Shown here piece after piece: positions 37,343-49,537 of a DNA stretch of 64,000 bases. The stretch comes from Bacteroidales bacterium (GTDB lineage Bacteria; Bacteroidota; Bacteroidia; Bacteroidales; UBA932). Positions within the stretch are counted from its first letter, which is position 1. Each line of letters opens with the position of its first letter. The notes beneath the pieces were generated by a model that saw only the letters and a list, made by a program, of their open reading frames with translations, ran no database searches and was not told the origin of the DNA. The position numbers and the translations under genes are program-made. The stretch covers positions 1-64,000 of the forward strand of contig JAFUWZ010000007.1 in NCBI GenBank assembly GCA_017471045.1, in the 5' to 3' direction.

Positions 37343-37459
37343 ATGCCACTGCATCTGATCGCCTTGGACCTGTACCAGACCGCCGGCATGGGCGTCATTG
37401 CCCTGCTGCTGGGATTCCTCTTCACGAGAAGTATCCTCTTCGTGAATCTGATCCGTTGA
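37343..37459 (+). pseudogene. Possible N-terminal relic of a GltS-type symporter
   Basis: A 38-codon frame beginning MPLHLIALDLYQTAGMGVI and continuing LLLGFLFTR resembles the first helix of sodium/glutamate symporters (LDLYQT...LLLLGR). The frame then stops at 37457. The following 165 bp show no matching continuation. Recognition rests on a short segment, so this is tentative. Confidence 0.25.
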
Positions 37460-37601
37460 GGCTCCGTATCGCCGGACCGCCTCCGCACCAGTGGAACCGA
37501 ACCCTGGCGGGGAATGGTACTGCAGCCTCCGCACCGGCGGAACCGGGGAAAACTGCCGGCGGAAAGTTCGTGGAAAACGGAAGAAAACGGAGGATTTGCA
37601 T

Positions 37602-37609
37602 TATCTTTG
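37602..37609 (+). promoter_or_regulatory. -7 box upstream of the metallophosphoesterase gene
   Basis: TATCTTTG lies 17 nt before ATG 37627. No -33 box at the usual distance. Confidence 0.45.
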
Positions 37610-37626
37610 TGTAAACAATAAGAAGC

Positions 37627-39066
37627 ATGAAATCGATACACCGCCTCCTGGGATGCCTGTCTGCCTTGACGCTGGGCACGGCTGTTTGGAGCACGGCTGT
37701 TTCCGCCAAGGATAATCCCGGCAGAAAGGCCTTCCATGAGAAAAAGATCGTCCTCAACCTTGCGGTCCTGAGCGACACGCACGTGGACGGATACAACACC
37801 GTGCCGGCGTACAAACTGCGCAGCGCGCTGATCCAGTCCCGGGATTTTGCGGCCCCCTACGGAGGGCTGGATGGGGTCCTGCTCGTCGGTGACCTGGTGG
37901 ACTCCCCGGCCTGGGATGCCCGGAAATACACCCAGATCGATGACTGGAAGCGGCTGTACGAGAGTGTGTTCGACCCGGTCGAAATGCCGATGGTTTACAC
38001 CGTGGGCAACCACGATGTCTGGCGGGAATGGACGACCAACACCTACCGCGAGGCCAAACAATTCACCCGCCGGCTGGGCCCCGACTACTACCGTACCGAC
38101 GTCGGGGATCCCGTGATGCGGGACAGCCTGGAGTGCCGCCACTGCGTGATCGGCGGGGTCCACATCCTGTGCATCACCCCGGACGGCCGTGACCCCGTCG
38201 TCTATCCCGAGGCGTCCATCCGCTGGCTGGATGAAACCCTCGCGCAGCTCACGGCCGCGCATCCGGACCAGTACGTGCTGGTCCTCACCCACGCGATGAT
38301 CTACGGGACGATCTACGGCAGCTATCTGGACGACACCTATCCCAAGCACAGCGGCTATTGGAGCACCAAGGTTCTGACCGACGTGCTGAAGAAATACCCG
38401 CAGGCCGTGGTCTTCGGCGGGCACCTGCACTTCCCGCTCAACGACCCGCGGAGCATCTGGCAGGGCAATTTCACCGTGATGGGTACCGCCTCCGTGCGCT
38501 ACATGGCCATCGACAACGGCGGGTATGAAAACATGGCGGGCCTCACGATCATGCGGGACAAGGATGAATTCTCGCAGGGCCTGCTGCTGCAATTCGACAA
38601 CAAGGGCAACCTGCGCATCCAGCGCATGGATTTCTACAACCAGACAACCATCGGCGAGCCCTGGGTGATCCGCCACCCTGCCGGGGACGGAAGCCACCTC
38701 GGGACCTATTCGCACGTCGCGCGTGCGGCGGCCAACCGGGCGCCGGTGCTGGACGTCCTGGAGGCGGAAAGCGGCCCGGGAAAGGTCACGGTACGCTGGA
38801 CCTCCGGCAAGGATGACGCATTCGTACACACCTATTTCGTGACCGTGCGCCGCAGCGGCGCAGGAATTCCCGTCGGAACCGGCGAACCCGTCTGCACCAA
38901 GAAGGTCCTGTCCGACTTCTATCACGTGCCGCAGACCGCCTTGATGAAGAAAAACTGGAGCCTGGACATCCCGCTCGCACCCGGCGACTACGAGATCGAA
39001 TTGAACGCCCGCGACTCCTGGGATGCCGGGAGTAACACGCTCCGCACCCAAGTACATATCCCCTGA
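37627..39066 (+). CDS. Secreted calcineurin-like metallophosphoesterase
   Basis: A 479-residue exported protein (signal peptide to about AVSAK). All metallophosphatase signatures are present: SDTHVDG (about 49-55), GDLVDS, GNHDVW (about 126-131), LTHAMIYG and GGHLHFP. A C-terminal Ig-like domain (about 375-479, VTVRWTSGKDDAFV) follows. Substrate unknown. The GH43-like gene starts 6 nt downstream, so both are probably co-transcribed; this suggests removal of phosphate and sugar groups from an extracellular polymer. Confidence 0.88.
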   Translation: MKSIHRLLGCLSALTLGTAVWSTAVSAKDNPGRKAFHEKKIVLNLAVLSDTHVDGYNTVPAYKLRSALIQSRDFAAPYGGLDGVLLVGDLVDSPAWDARKYTQIDDWKRLYESVFDPVEMPMVYTVGNHDVWREWTTNTYREAKQFTRRLGPDYYRTDVGDPVMRDSLECRHCVIGGVHILCITPDGRDPVVYPEASIRWLDETLAQLTAAHPDQYVLVLTHAMIYGTIYGSYLDDTYPKHSGYWSTKVLTDVLKKYPQAVVFGGHLHFPLNDPRSIWQGNFTVMGTASVRYMAIDNGGYENMAGLTIMRDKDEFSQGLLLQFDNKGNLRIQRMDFYNQTTIGEPWVIRHPAGDGSHLGTYSHVARAAANRAPVLDVLEAESGPGKVTVRWTSGKDDAFVHTYFVTVRRSGAGIPVGTGEPVCTKKVLSDFYHVPQTALMKKNWSLDIPLAPGDYEIELNARDSWDAGSNTLRTQVHIP

Positions 39067-39072
39067 CGCTCT

Positions 39073-40098
39073 ATGAAAAAACTCATCTGCTTATTCCTGG
39101 CCCTGTCTGGGACACTCGCCACGGTCCTGCCGGCTGCCGCCCGGGACCACAAGGTCCGCCAGGTCGTCCTGACCCCGACGGAAATGCGTTACGGCGACAC
39201 CGTCCGCACCGGCATCCCGTTTGCCAAAGATCCGACCGTCATACGGAAAGGCGGTTGGTACTACATGTATTATTCCGCCATGGGCTACACGCCGGACCGG
39301 GTGCCGGACCAGCTTGACTCGCTGCAGGGCCAGTGGAATGCCGCCATCGCCCGGAGCAAGGACCTGATCCACTGGAAACGGGCCGGCGACCTGGACCTGC
39401 GGGACTCCCGGGGTGAACGGATCTGGGGGGCCATTGCACCCTGCGTCAAACGCTTCGACGGCAAGATCCACCTCTTCTACCAGCGATACTGGGAGAAAGC
39501 CGGCAACAATAACATCTGGCATGCGGTCAGCCGGGACGGCATCACCTTCACCAATACCTCCGACGAGCCCGTCTTCGTCATGGATGCCCCTTGGGCCCTC
39601 AACCGCTCCATTGACGCGGAGGTCTATCGCGTCAAGGACCGGCTCATCCTGCTCTTCGCCACCCGGGATCCCGAAGGGAAAGTCCAGATGCTCGGCATGG
39701 CGCACGCCCCCTACCGCAGCGATTACGGTCCGGACCAATGGACCCTGGATTCGGTCGACGGTCCCCTTCTCAAACCCGACTTCGCCTGGGAAGGGCATTG
39801 CATCGAGGCCCCGACCGTCCTGAAATATAAGGGCGTCTGGTATCTGTTCTATGCCGGCGCCTACAACCACGAGCGGCAGCAGATCGGCCTGGCCACCTCC
39901 CTGGACGGCATCCACTTCACCCGCATCGCACCGGAGGGCCTGGTCTTCCCGGCCGGGGAAGAGGGCACCTGGAACCACGGAGAAAGCGGCCATCCCGGCC
40001 TCTTCCAGGACCGGGATGGGAAAATCTACCTGTTCTTCCAGGGCAAAGCCGAACAGAAAGGCAACTACCGTCTGTCCGTCTGCCGAGTCGATTTCTGA
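39073..40098 (+). CDS. Secreted GH43/GH32-like five-bladed propeller protein
   Basis: A 341-residue protein with signal peptide ending LPAAAR. Repeated blades of the type VIRKGGWYYMYYSAMG, RFDGKIHLFYQRYW, RVKDRLILLFATRD and KYKGVWYLFYAGAY are typical of GH43/GH32/GH130-type sugar hydrolases. An Asp in AKDPTV (about 52) and a Glu in HCIEAPTV fit the catalytic positions. Exact family and linkage cannot be told. Its last 34 bp overlap the convergent GDPD-like gene. Confidence 0.78.
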   Translation: MKKLICLFLALSGTLATVLPAAARDHKVRQVVLTPTEMRYGDTVRTGIPFAKDPTVIRKGGWYYMYYSAMGYTPDRVPDQLDSLQGQWNAAIARSKDLIHWKRAGDLDLRDSRGERIWGAIAPCVKRFDGKIHLFYQRYWEKAGNNNIWHAVSRDGITFTNTSDEPVFVMDAPWALNRSIDAEVYRVKDRLILLFATRDPEGKVQMLGMAHAPYRSDYGPDQWTLDSVDGPLLKPDFAWEGHCIEAPTVLKYKGVWYLFYAGAYNHERQQIGLATSLDGIHFTRIAPEGLVFPAGEEGTWNHGESGHPGLFQDRDGKIYLFFQGKAEQKGNYRLSVCRVDF

Positions 40099-40868
40099 TC
40101 CTGCAGCCAGCGGACGACTTCGGCCGGATGGTCGGAGTTGATGTAGTCCATCCCCAGGTCGAGGGACAGCGCCCAGGCGGCCGGCGAGTCCGGGAAACCC
40201 CAGAGACGGAAAGGAAGACCGCGCTCGTGGGCCCGGGCCGACGCCGCCCGGATACGTTCCTGGTCCCTTGCCGGCATCTCGCCGCTCCCGCTCCATTTCG
40301 TATAGCGGGTATGGGCCTGGCTGATCATCGAGACCTTCTTCCACTGGGCCTCCGTGAGTGCATCATCGGGCCGGGCGTCGAAATACACATAGTCCGGGTA
40401 GGAAGTCCACCAGGGTGACAGATCGGCACCGCAGGTGATGGTGAGACGGATTGCATCGGAATTCAGCGCCGTATCGAAACAGGAACGGTAGCCTTCCCGC
40501 TCGATGATAGCGACCAGCAGGTCCAGGGCTTCCTTGCCGTTCTTGACATCGACCATCAACTGCAGGGGCTGCGAATGGGCGCGGCCGCACCGGAGCACGC
40601 GGCGCAAAGGCTTCAGATACATCCTGCGCAGCGTCTTTTCCGGACGGATGTCCTTGCGGTCGTGCGACACATACAAATCCCCCTCCTGGGCCCAGACATC
40701 GGCTTCGATGGAATGGGCACCCGCCCGATAGGCTGCCCGGAAAGGCTTTTCCTGGGCATAATCATTGTGGCTGTGTACCAGCGGCTGCAGGACCTGTGCA
40801 GAGACATCGGCCACGGCAAGCAGCATCAGCAAGGCCGCGATCCCGGCCCTTCGTCCGAAAGTGTTCAT
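40065..40868 (-). CDS. Glycerophosphodiester phosphodiesterase-like secreted protein
   Basis: A 267-residue PLC-like phosphodiesterase with signal peptide ending DVSAQ. LVHSHNDYAQEKPF, GAHSIEADVW and DLYVSHDRKD carry the His and acidic residues of the active site; a C-terminal YINSDHPAEV closes the barrel. Related enzymes cleave glycerophosphodiesters. A minus-strand TATCTTTG (40880-40873) ends 4 nt before the ATG, so the message may be leaderless. The 3' end overlaps the convergent GH43-like gene by 34 bp. Confidence 0.8.
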   Translation of the reverse strand: MNTFGRRAGIAALLMLLAVADVSAQVLQPLVHSHNDYAQEKPFRAAYRAGAHSIEADVWAQEGDLYVSHDRKDIRPEKTLRRMYLKPLRRVLRCGRAHSQPLQLMVDVKNGKEALDLLVAIIEREGYRSCFDTALNSDAIRLTITCGADLSPWWTSYPDYVYFDARPDDALTEAQWKKVSMISQAHTRYTKWSGSGEMPARDQERIRAASARAHERGLPFRLWGFPDSPAAWALSLDLGMDYINSDHPAEVVRWLQDQKSTRQTDRR

Positions 40869-40933
40869 GGCGCAAAGATAGGAACTTTTCGAGATTCTCG
40901 TCCACCCGGGATTTGCAGGACTTGCGAAAAATA

Positions 40934-40965
40934 TTTGAATATTTTACGAAAATTCGATAACTTTG
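40934..40965 (+). promoter_or_regulatory. Promoter of tRNA-Leu
   Basis: TTTG (40934-40937), 20 nt, TAACTTTG (40958-40965): both Bacteroidetes boxes are consensus. The tRNA begins 26 nt after the -7 box. Confidence 0.75.
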
Positions 40966-40991
40966 CTGCGCCAGCAATATTTGCTTTCCCT

Positions 40992-41076
40992 GCCCGAATG
41001 GCGGAATTGGTAGACGCGCTGGACTCAAAATCCAGTGTCCCTTAAAGACGTGCCGGTTCGACCCCGGCTTTGGGCA
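40992..41076 (+). tRNA. tRNA-Leu (anticodon CAA)
   Basis: An 85-nt class II tRNA. The acceptor stem GCCCGAA pairs with TTTGGGC; the anticodon arm is CTGGA-CTCAAAA-TCCAG with anticodon CAA; a long variable arm (GTGTCCCTTAAAGACGT region) is typical of leucine; the T arm is GCCGG-TTCGACC-CCGGC. The CCA end is not encoded. It has its own promoter and terminator. Confidence 0.96.
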
Positions 41077-41080
41077 CCCG

Positions 41081-41119
41081 ACCGGAATCTTTCGAGTTTT
41101 TCGAGGATTCCGGTTTTTT
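41081..41119 (+). terminator. Rho-independent terminator of tRNA-Leu
   Basis: Stem ACCGGAATC (41081-41089) with GATTCCGGT (41106-41114), then six T residues. It starts 5 nt after the tRNA. Confidence 0.88.
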
Positions 41120-41193
41120 GTCAATCGCGGGGGCAAGGGACCCGGGCGGCGCAGGTCCCTGCATCCAGTGGAGCAGCTTCGGGACCCGCAGGC

Positions 41194-43128
41194 CTATTGC
41201 CGCAGTTTCAGGAAGACTTCGATGGCCTGATACTCGGCCATGCCGAGGGAATCGTAGAGTTTAGCGGTGTTCTGCGTGCGCTCTTCGGCGCGCTGCCAGA
41301 ACTCGCGGGGGTCTTCGCCCGGGAAGGGAACGATGTCCTTCTGGGAGAGGTGGCGGAAGATGGCATGGCGCTTTTCGATCACCTCGCTGGGGCTGATCGG
41401 CACAGCCATATCCACGCTGCCGAGCTCCCACTCCATCCAGGCGCCGCGGTAGAGCCAGATCGTCGTGTCGGCGAGCCAGGCCTGGCCTTCCTCCTTCAGC
41501 TGTTCGATGGCCTCCAGGGCCGCCTCTGTGCAGACGCGGTGCGTCCCGTGGGGGTCCGCCAGGTCGCCGGCCATATAGATCTGGTCGGGATGCACCTCGC
41601 AGATCAGGGCCTTGATGATATCGACATCCGCCTGCGTACGCGGAAGCTTGGTCACGCCGCCGGACTCATAGAAGGGCAGGTTCAGGAAATGGATGCACCG
41701 GCTCCGCAGGCCGAACGAGTGGACCGCGCCGCGCGCCTCGCTGCGGCGGATGGCAGCCTTGAGCGCGAGCAGTTCTTTCGGCTCCGGTGCACCGGGAACC
41801 TTGGACCGGATCAGGTCGTACACCTCTCTCACCCGGTCTCCCAGGCCCAGCTGCCGGGCCGCATCCATGTGCTGCAACACGACATCATCATGCACGGCCA
41901 GGTCACCGGAAGTCTGGTACGCCACGTGGACATTGTGTCCCTGGTGGACCAGACGGATGAAAGTGCCGCCCATCGAAATCACGTCGTCGTCCGGGTGGGG
42001 CGAGAAGATCAGGACCGTCTTGGGGAAAGGTTCCGACGCGACGGGGCGCGTCGAATCATCGGCATTCGGCTTGCCTCCCGGCCAGCCCGTGATCGTATGC
42101 TGGAGGTCGTTGAAGACGTCGATGTTGATCTTGTCATAGGGGCCGAACTTGTCCAGCAACTCGCCCAGCGAATTCTCCAGGTAGTCCTGCTGCGTGAGCT
42201 TCAGGATCGGCTTGCCGACCTGCTGGCAGAGCCAGACGACGGCCTTGCGCTTGAACTTGGTCGTCCACTCGCAGGGACCGACCAGCCAGGGCGCTTCCAC
42301 GCGGGAAAGCAGGGCACCGGAGGTCTCGTCCACATAGAGCGTGACATTGTCGTGACGCTGGAAGAAAGAGGCCGGGAAGGTCGGGTCCACCGGACGTTCG
42401 ACGATCTGGCGGACCGTCTCGGTCTTGGTCTCGCCCCAAGCCATCAGGATGATCCGGCGGGCACTCATCATCGTTGAGATACCCATCGTGATCGCCGTTT
42501 TGGGCGTATCGTCGATCTTGCCGTTGAAGTTCTTGGCCTGGCGCTTACGGGACTGGTACGACAGCATCACGGTCCGGGTACGGCTCTGGAAAGAGGCGCC
42601 CATCTCGTTGAACCCCACCTGTCCGTGCTGGCCCATCCCCATCACAAGCAGGTCAAGCCCCCGCGCCCGGCGGTCAAACTCGGCGCAGTACTCCGACACC
42701 TTGTTCTGGGGAACGGTCCCGTCCGGGATGAAGACGTCGGACTCGAGCACGTCCACCTGATCCAGGAAATCCGTATGCAGACGGTAGTTGCGGCTCTGAG
42801 CCTCGATCCCCATCACCGGATAATACTCGTCGATGGAAAACACCTGCACGCCCGCAAAGGACACTTCCCCGCGCTTGAACATCTCAACCAAGAACTTGTA
42901 CACGGTCGAAGGCGTGCGTCCGGTCGAAAGGCCCAACTTGAAAGGACGGTCCTCCCCCGAGGCGCGGTGGGCGTTGAGCGCAGCAACGATCGCCCGGGCG
43001 ACGTCCTGGCTGGCATTGGTGGCATCCGCATAAATCTCAGTCTGGATGCGCTCGCGACTGTGCAGGATTCCTTTCGGGAGATCTTCTTCGATGAGGCCGC
43101 CTTCGCGCGGCAAAGTGAAATGTTTCAT
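41194..43128 (-). CDS. nagB: Glucosamine-6-phosphate deaminase fused to a PIG-L (LmbE) deacetylase domain
   Basis: A 644-residue two-domain protein. Residues about 1-290 are NagB-like: [25 protein letters not shown] (catalytic Asp) and [14 protein letters not shown] (catalytic His/Glu). Residues about 360-640 are [19 protein letters not shown] (zinc site) and [10 protein letters not shown]. The first converts glucosamine-6-P to fructose-6-P; the second may deacetylate an N-acetylglucosamine conjugate. The fusion is common in Bacteroidetes. It begins 2 nt after the hppA stop. Confidence 0.9.
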   Translation of the reverse strand: MKHFTLPREGGLIEEDLPKGILHSRERIQTEIYADATNASQDVARAIVAALNAHRASGEDRPFKLGLSTGRTPSTVYKFLVEMFKRGEVSFAGVQVFSIDEYYPVMGIEAQSRNYRLHTDFLDQVDVLESDVFIPDGTVPQNKVSEYCAEFDRRARGLDLLVMGMGQHGQVGFNEMGASFQSRTRTVMLSYQSRKRQAKNFNGKIDDTPKTAITMGISTMMSARRIILMAWGETKTETVRQIVERPVDPTFPASFFQRHDNVTLYVDETSGALLSRVEAPWLVGPCEWTTKFKRKAVVWLCQQVGKPILKLTQQDYLENSLGELLDKFGPYDKINIDVFNDLQHTITGWPGGKPNADDSTRPVASEPFPKTVLIFSPHPDDDVISMGGTFIRLVHQGHNVHVAYQTSGDLAVHDDVVLQHMDAARQLGLGDRVREVYDLIRSKVPGAPEPKELLALKAAIRRSEARGAVHSFGLRSRCIHFLNLPFYESGGVTKLPRTQADVDIIKALICEVHPDQIYMAGDLADPHGTHRVCTEAALEAIEQLKEEGQAWLADTTIWLYRGAWMEWELGSVDMAVPISPSEVIEKRHAIFRHLSQKDIVPFPGEDPREFWQRAEERTQNTAKLYDSLGMAEYQAIEVFLKLRQ

Positions 43129-43130
43129 AA

Positions 43131-45334
<2,204 letters not shown>

Positions 45335-45356
45335 AGATTAAAAAAAGGCAAAAGTT

Positions 45357-45387
45357 AAAGGGGGGCAGCCTGCCGGCCGCCCCCTTT
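45357..45387 (-). terminator. Hairpin after rplQ (end of ribosomal operon)
   Basis: On the minus strand AAAGGGGGC and GCCCCCCTTT can pair around a GC-rich loop, followed by a T-rich stretch (AACTTTTG, then CCTTTTTTT further on). It lies between rplQ and hppA and probably ends the large ribosomal transcript. Confidence 0.6.
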
Positions 45388-45402
45388 CGATTTGGATGAA
45401 AA

Positions 45403-45894
45403 CTATTCCGCCTGGACTTCTTCCGCGGCAGGAGCCTCGACAGCAGGGGCTTCGGCGGCAGGAGCGGCCTTCTTGGTGCTTCTGCGGGTGCCCTTCTTCG
45501 CAGCCTTCTTCTCGACGGTGGACGCGAGGGCGGCCTCGTTGAAATCGACCAGCTCGATAAGCGCCATCTCGGCGGCGTCACCCTGACGGAAACCGACATG
45601 GAGGACACGGGTGTATCCGCCCGGACGGTTCGCGACCTTCGGCGCAACCGTGCGGAAGAGTTCGGCCGTGGCGTTCTTGTCCTTCAGGTAGCTGAAGACG
45701 ACGCGGCGGGAGTGGGTGGTGTCCTCTTTCGACTTGGTGATCAACGGCTCGACAAACTGCTTCAGCGCCTTAGCCTTCGCCTCGGTGGTGATGATGCGCT
45801 TGTGCAGGATCAGGGAAGAAGCCATGTTGGAGAGGAGAGCCTTGCGGTGACCGCTCTTTCTGCCAAGATGATTGACTGATTTATTGTGCCTCAT
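45403..45894 (-). CDS. rplQ: 50S ribosomal protein L17
   Basis: 163 residues. Residues 1-120 are the standard L17 ([20 protein letters not shown] start, [16 protein letters not shown]). About 40 further residues form an Ala/Pro/Glu-rich tail with a KK-rich start, an extension common in Bacteroidetes and probably disordered. Last gene of the alpha block, 2 nt after rpoA. Confidence 0.97.
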   Translation of the reverse strand: MRHNKSVNHLGRKSGHRKALLSNMASSLILHKRIITTEAKAKALKQFVEPLITKSKEDTTHSRRVVFSYLKDKNATAELFRTVAPKVANRPGGYTRVLHVGFRQGDAAEMALIELVDFNEAALASTVEKKAAKKGTRRSTKKAAPAAEAPAVEAPAAEEVQAE

Positions 45895-45896
45895 TG

Positions 45897-46904
45897 TTAG
45901 ATATTCTTTTTCTTGGGTTCAATGTTATACTTCGTGACATCCATTCCGAACGAAAGCTTCATCTTCTCGATGAGGAGATCGATCTCGGAGAGGGACTTCC
46001 GACCGAAGTTCCGGAATTTCATCAGCTCGGCCCTGGAATAGGACACGAGGTCGGCGAAGGTGTCGATGTCAGCCGCCTTGAGGCAGTTGAACGCACGGAC
46101 CGACAGGCCCATATCGGAAAGTTTGGTCAGAAGCAGATGCCTCATCCGCAGGGATTCCTCGTCCAGCTCCTTGCTCTCGGACTCGACCGTGCTCTCCAGG
46201 GAGAGTTTCTTGTCGTCGGTGAAGAGCTTGAAGTGGTAGATGAGAATGTTGGCGGCGTCCTGCAGGGCCGCATTCGGAGAAATGGAACCGTCGGTCTCAA
46301 CCTCCAGGTTCAACTTCTCGTAGTCGGTCTTCTGCTCAACGCGCCAGTTCTCAACCGTCCAGTTGACCTTGCGGATCGGAGTGTAGATCGCATCCACCGG
46401 AATGGTTCCGATCGGCGTATTCTCATCCCGGCTCTCCTCGGCGGGCACGAAGCCGCGGCCCTTGGTGATCACGAGGGTGATTTCCAGCTTGACGGAAGGT
46501 TCGAGAGAACAGATGTGCTGTTCGGGATTCAACACCTTGAAAGACGACAATCCCTTGGAAATATCTTCGGCGGTAAACTCCTGCTTGCCGCTGATGACAA
46601 TATTGGCCGTCTCCGTATCGACCGTCTCGACCATTCTCTTGAGACGGACCTGCTTGAGGTTGAGGATGATGGCCTGCATGCCTTCGATCACGCCCGGGAT
46701 GGTCGCGAACTCGTGGTTCACGCCCGAAATCCGGACCTGGCTGATCGCAAAGCCTTCCAGAGAAGCCAGCAAGATGCGCCGGAGAGCATTTCCGATCGTC
46801 TGGCCGTAGCCCGGCTCGAGGGGCCGGAACTCGAAGCGGCCGACGGTGTCGGTGCTTTCGAGCATGATCACCTTGTCGGGTTTTTGAAATACTAAGATTG
46901 CCAT
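45897..46904 (-). CDS. rpoA: RNA polymerase alpha subunit
   Basis: 335 residues with the N-terminal assembly domain ([17 protein letters not shown]) and the C-terminal DNA-binding domain ([32 protein letters not shown]). Placed between rpsD and rplQ as in most bacteria. Confidence 0.98.
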   Translation of the reverse strand: MAILVFQKPDKVIMLESTDTVGRFEFRPLEPGYGQTIGNALRRILLASLEGFAISQVRISGVNHEFATIPGVIEGMQAIILNLKQVRLKRMVETVDTETANIVISGKQEFTAEDISKGLSSFKVLNPEQHICSLEPSVKLEITLVITKGRGFVPAEESRDENTPIGTIPVDAIYTPIRKVNWTVENWRVEQKTDYEKLNLEVETDGSISPNAALQDAANILIYHFKLFTDDKKLSLESTVESESKELDEESLRMRHLLLTKLSDMGLSVRAFNCLKAADIDTFADLVSYSRAELMKFRNFGRKSLSEIDLLIEKMKLSFGMDVTKYNIEPKKKNI

Positions 46905-46929
46905 AAAATGCTTGTTTTGGTGTTAAATA

Positions 46930-47532
46930 CTACTTGGAGTAAAGGTCGACGATCAGCTGCTCGTTGATGTTTTCGGGGATCTCGTTCCGGGTGGGAATGT
47001 TGAGATACTTGCCCGAGAGGGTGGTGGTGTCGAACTCGATCCAGGAGTACTTGGTGGCGGAAGCCACGCTGGCCAGGATCACTTCGAGGCTCTTGGAACG
47101 CTCACGGACGGCGAAGGAGTCACCGGCCTTAACCTGGGCCGAAGGGATGCTGCAAACCTTGCCGTTGAGGGTGATGTGACCGTGGTTCACCAGCTGGCGG
47201 GCGGCTGCCCGGGAAGGAGCGATACCGGCGCGGTACACGATGTTGTCGAGACGGGACTCAAGGAGGAAGAGGAGGTTTTCACCCTTCTGTCCGCTCATGC
47301 GGGCCGCCTTGTCGTAGGTGTTGCGGAACTGACGCTCGAGCACACCGTACATGTACTTGACTTTCTGCTTCTCCTTCAGCTGGATGCCATAGTCTTTCTG
47401 CTTTTTGCGCTTGCCGGCCAGTCCGTGCTGTCCCGGAGGGAAATTCCGCTTCTCGAAATACTTGTCGGAACCGAAAATGGGCTCACCGAACTTACGCGCG
47501 ATCTTGGTGCTGGGACCAGTATATCTTGCCAT
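46930..47532 (-). CDS. rpsD: 30S ribosomal protein S4
   Basis: 200 residues, start [19 protein letters not shown]. The S4 RNA-binding domain ([20 protein letters not shown]) is intact. S4 starts 16S assembly and in many bacteria represses its own operon. No four-Cys zinc site, so the C-minus type. Confidence 0.98.
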   Translation of the reverse strand: MARYTGPSTKIARKFGEPIFGSDKYFEKRNFPPGQHGLAGKRKKQKDYGIQLKEKQKVKYMYGVLERQFRNTYDKAARMSGQKGENLLFLLESRLDNIVYRAGIAPSRAAARQLVNHGHITLNGKVCSIPSAQVKAGDSFAVRERSKSLEVILASVASATKYSWIEFDTTTLSGKYLNIPTRNEIPENINEQLIVDLYSK

Positions 47533-47551
47533 GGTGTTATGCTTTTAAGGG

Positions 47552-47938
47552 TTAGACTTTACGACGGCCTTTGGGACGGCATCCGTTGTGGGGCATCGGG
47601 GTGACATCGATGATCTCGGTCACGGTGATACCCGCATTGTTGATGGTCCGGATGGCGGACTCACGACCTGCGCCGGGGCCCTTCACATAGCACTTGACCT
47701 TACGGAGACCTGCGTCGAACGCAGTCTTGGAAGCCTCCTCGGCAGCCATCTGGGCCGCGTAAGGGGTATTCTTCTTGGAGCCCCGGAAGCCGCACTTGCC
47801 GGCGGAAGACCAGCTGATGACCTGGCCCTGGGCGTTGGTAAGGGAAACGATGACGTTGTTGAAGGTTGATGAAATATGGGCCTGGCCATTAGCTTCAACC
47901 TTGACAACTCTCTTGGATTGTGTTGTTTTCTTTGCCAT
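47552..47938 (-). CDS. rpsK: 30S ribosomal protein S11
   Basis: 128 residues with the typical [19 protein letters not shown] and the C-terminal [18 protein letters not shown]. Part of the platform of the small subunit. Confidence 0.98.
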   Translation of the reverse strand: MAKKTTQSKRVVKVEANGQAHISSTFNNVIVSLTNAQGQVISWSSAGKCGFRGSKKNTPYAAQMAAEEASKTAFDAGLRKVKCYVKGPGAGRESAIRTINNAGITVTEIIDVTPMPHNGCRPKGRRKV

Positions 47939-47951
47939 AATTCATCTGACT

Positions 47952-48329
47952 TTATTTGGTCGCCTTCTTCTTGTTGGCGACGGTCTTCTTGCGGCCCTTG
48001 CGGGTACGCGCATTGTTCTTGGTGCTCTGTCCGCGCACAGGGAGGCCGATACGGTGGCGGATGCCACGGTAGCAACCGATGTCCATCAGTCGCTTGATGT
48101 TCATCTGGACGGTAGAACGGAGTTCACCCTCGATGAGATAGTGGTTGCCCACTTCCGCACGGATGGCTGCTACCTGCTCGTCGTTCCAGTCGCCCACTTT
48201 GATACTGCGATCGATACCGCACGCGTCAAGGATCTTCTGAGCGGAACTGCGGCCGATACCGAAGATGTAGGTCAGGCCCACCTCTCCAATTTTGTTGTTG
48301 GGTAAATCAACACCGGCTATTCTTGCCAT
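47952..48329 (-). CDS. rpsM: 30S ribosomal protein S13
   Basis: 125 residues starting [20 protein letters not shown], with the [21 protein letters not shown]-terminal block that contacts tRNA and subunit bridges. Confidence 0.98.
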   Translation of the reverse strand: MARIAGVDLPNNKIGEVGLTYIFGIGRSSAQKILDACGIDRSIKVGDWNDEQVAAIRAEVGNHYLIEGELRSTVQMNIKRLMDIGCYRGIRHRIGLPVRGQSTKNNARTRKGRKKTVANKKKATK

Positions 48330-48368
48330 AATTTATTCTGTACTTTTTGTTTGTTATACAACTGAATC

Positions 48369-48485
48369 TTATCCCTGGCGCATCTTGAACTTGGGATTCT
48401 TCTTGCAGATGACGTAAAGGCGGCCTTTACGGCGGACGATCTTGCAATCTTCGCTGCGCTTCTTGATGGATGTTTTGACTTTCAT
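48369..48485 (-). CDS. rpmJ: 50S ribosomal protein L36
   Basis: 38 residues, [19 protein letters not shown] to MRQG. Only two Cys (14 and 27) of the usual zinc ribbon remain, so this is the zinc-independent form. Located between infA and rpsM as expected. Confidence 0.95.
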   Translation of the reverse strand: MKVKTSIKKRSEDCKIVRRKGRLYVICKKNPKFKMRQG

Positions 48486-48498
48486 ATCGTGGTAATTT

Positions 48499-48717
48499 TT
48501 ATTTGTATCTGAAAGATATTCTGCCTTTGGTCAGATCATAGGGTGAAATTTCGACCTTGACTCTGTCTCCAAGGAGGATATGGATAAAGTTCATTCTCAT
48601 CTTGCCTGAAATGTTGCAGAGGAGTACGTGACCATTCTCAAGCTCGACTTTAAACATCGCGTTCGGAAGAGTCTCGATGACTTTTCCATCTTGTTCTATT
48701 GCTACTTGTTTCGACAT
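48499..48717 (-). CDS. infA: Translation initiation factor IF-1
   Basis: 72 residues, an OB-fold protein ([38 protein letters not shown]). It occupies the A site during initiation. Position after map and before L36 is standard in this phylum. Confidence 0.97.
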   Translation of the reverse strand: MSKQVAIEQDGKVIETLPNAMFKVELENGHVLLCNISGKMRMNFIHILLGDRVKVEISPYDLTKGRISFRYK

Positions 48718-48736
48718 AGGGTTTTATATACTTCAC

Positions 48737-49516
48737 TTAAAATCTGATCGTGCCATCTTTCTCGATAAAATCGAACGTAGACAGCTGTTCAGCCTTGCCT
48801 TTTCGGACAACAACCGTAAGTTCATAGTGCGCGGACTTCCTGTGGTCCTGCGTGTGCACGGCCCAGCCGTTCCTGGCCAGGTAGACGCCACGCCCTCCCG
48901 CATTGATCATCGGCTCTATGCAAATGACCATTCCGTCGACAAGTTTGGTGCCTTTGCCCTTGTGCCCGTAATTCGGGACACCGGGCTGCTCGTGCATCTC
49001 CTTGCCGAGTCCGTGGCCTTCCAATTCCCTGACCACGGAGAACCCGAATGATTCAGCATACGTTTGCACCGCGTATCCGATATCGCCGGTTCTGTTACCC
49101 GCCACGGCCGCCTCGATCCCCTTGTAGAGGGAAGCCTTGGTCACGTCCATCAGCTTACGGGTCTCGGCGTCCACCTCCCCGACCGGGAAGGTGTAAGCCG
49201 AATCACCGTTGTAGCCTTTGTACAGCGTGCCGCAGTCGACGGACACGATGTCGCCCTCCTTGAGGACATAGTCGGACGGAAATCCGTGTACGACCACATC
49301 GTTGACCGACATGCAAAGCGCCGCGGGGAAGCCTTCGAAACCGAGGAAGCTGGGGATTGCACCGTGATCGCGGATGAAGTCTTCAGCCACCTTATTCAAC
49401 TCTTTCGTTGTCACACCAGGGGCGACTCTCTTACCGACTTCAGCCAGCGTCTTCGAGACGATGATCGCATTCTCGCGAAGCAGTGCAATCTCTTCTTCAG
49501 TCTTGGGCTTAACCAT
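48737..49516 (-). CDS. map: Methionine aminopeptidase (type I)
   Basis: 259 residues. Metal ligands visible: VSVDCGTLYKGYNGDSAYTF (two Asp), GHGLGKEMHEQP (His), VICIEPMIN (Glu) and a final Glu near FIEKDG. Removes N-terminal Met from new proteins. Between secY and infA. Confidence 0.97.
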   Translation of the reverse strand: MVKPKTEEEIALLRENAIIVSKTLAEVGKRVAPGVTTKELNKVAEDFIRDHGAIPSFLGFEGFPAALCMSVNDVVVHGFPSDYVLKEGDIVSVDCGTLYKGYNGDSAYTFPVGEVDAETRKLMDVTKASLYKGIEAAVAGNRTGDIGYAVQTYAESFGFSVVRELEGHGLGKEMHEQPGVPNYGHKGKGTKLVDGMVICIEPMINAGGRGVYLARNGWAVHTQDHRKSAHYELTVVVRKGKAEQLSTFDFIEKDGTIRF

Positions 49517-49537
49517 CTTACGATTCTATTTCAAAGA

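Noticed and set aside
41136-41160. Hairpin AGGGACC/GGTCCCT as terminator of nagB
   Set aside because: Stem is only 7 bp with an 11-nt loop and has no T-tract on the minus strand.
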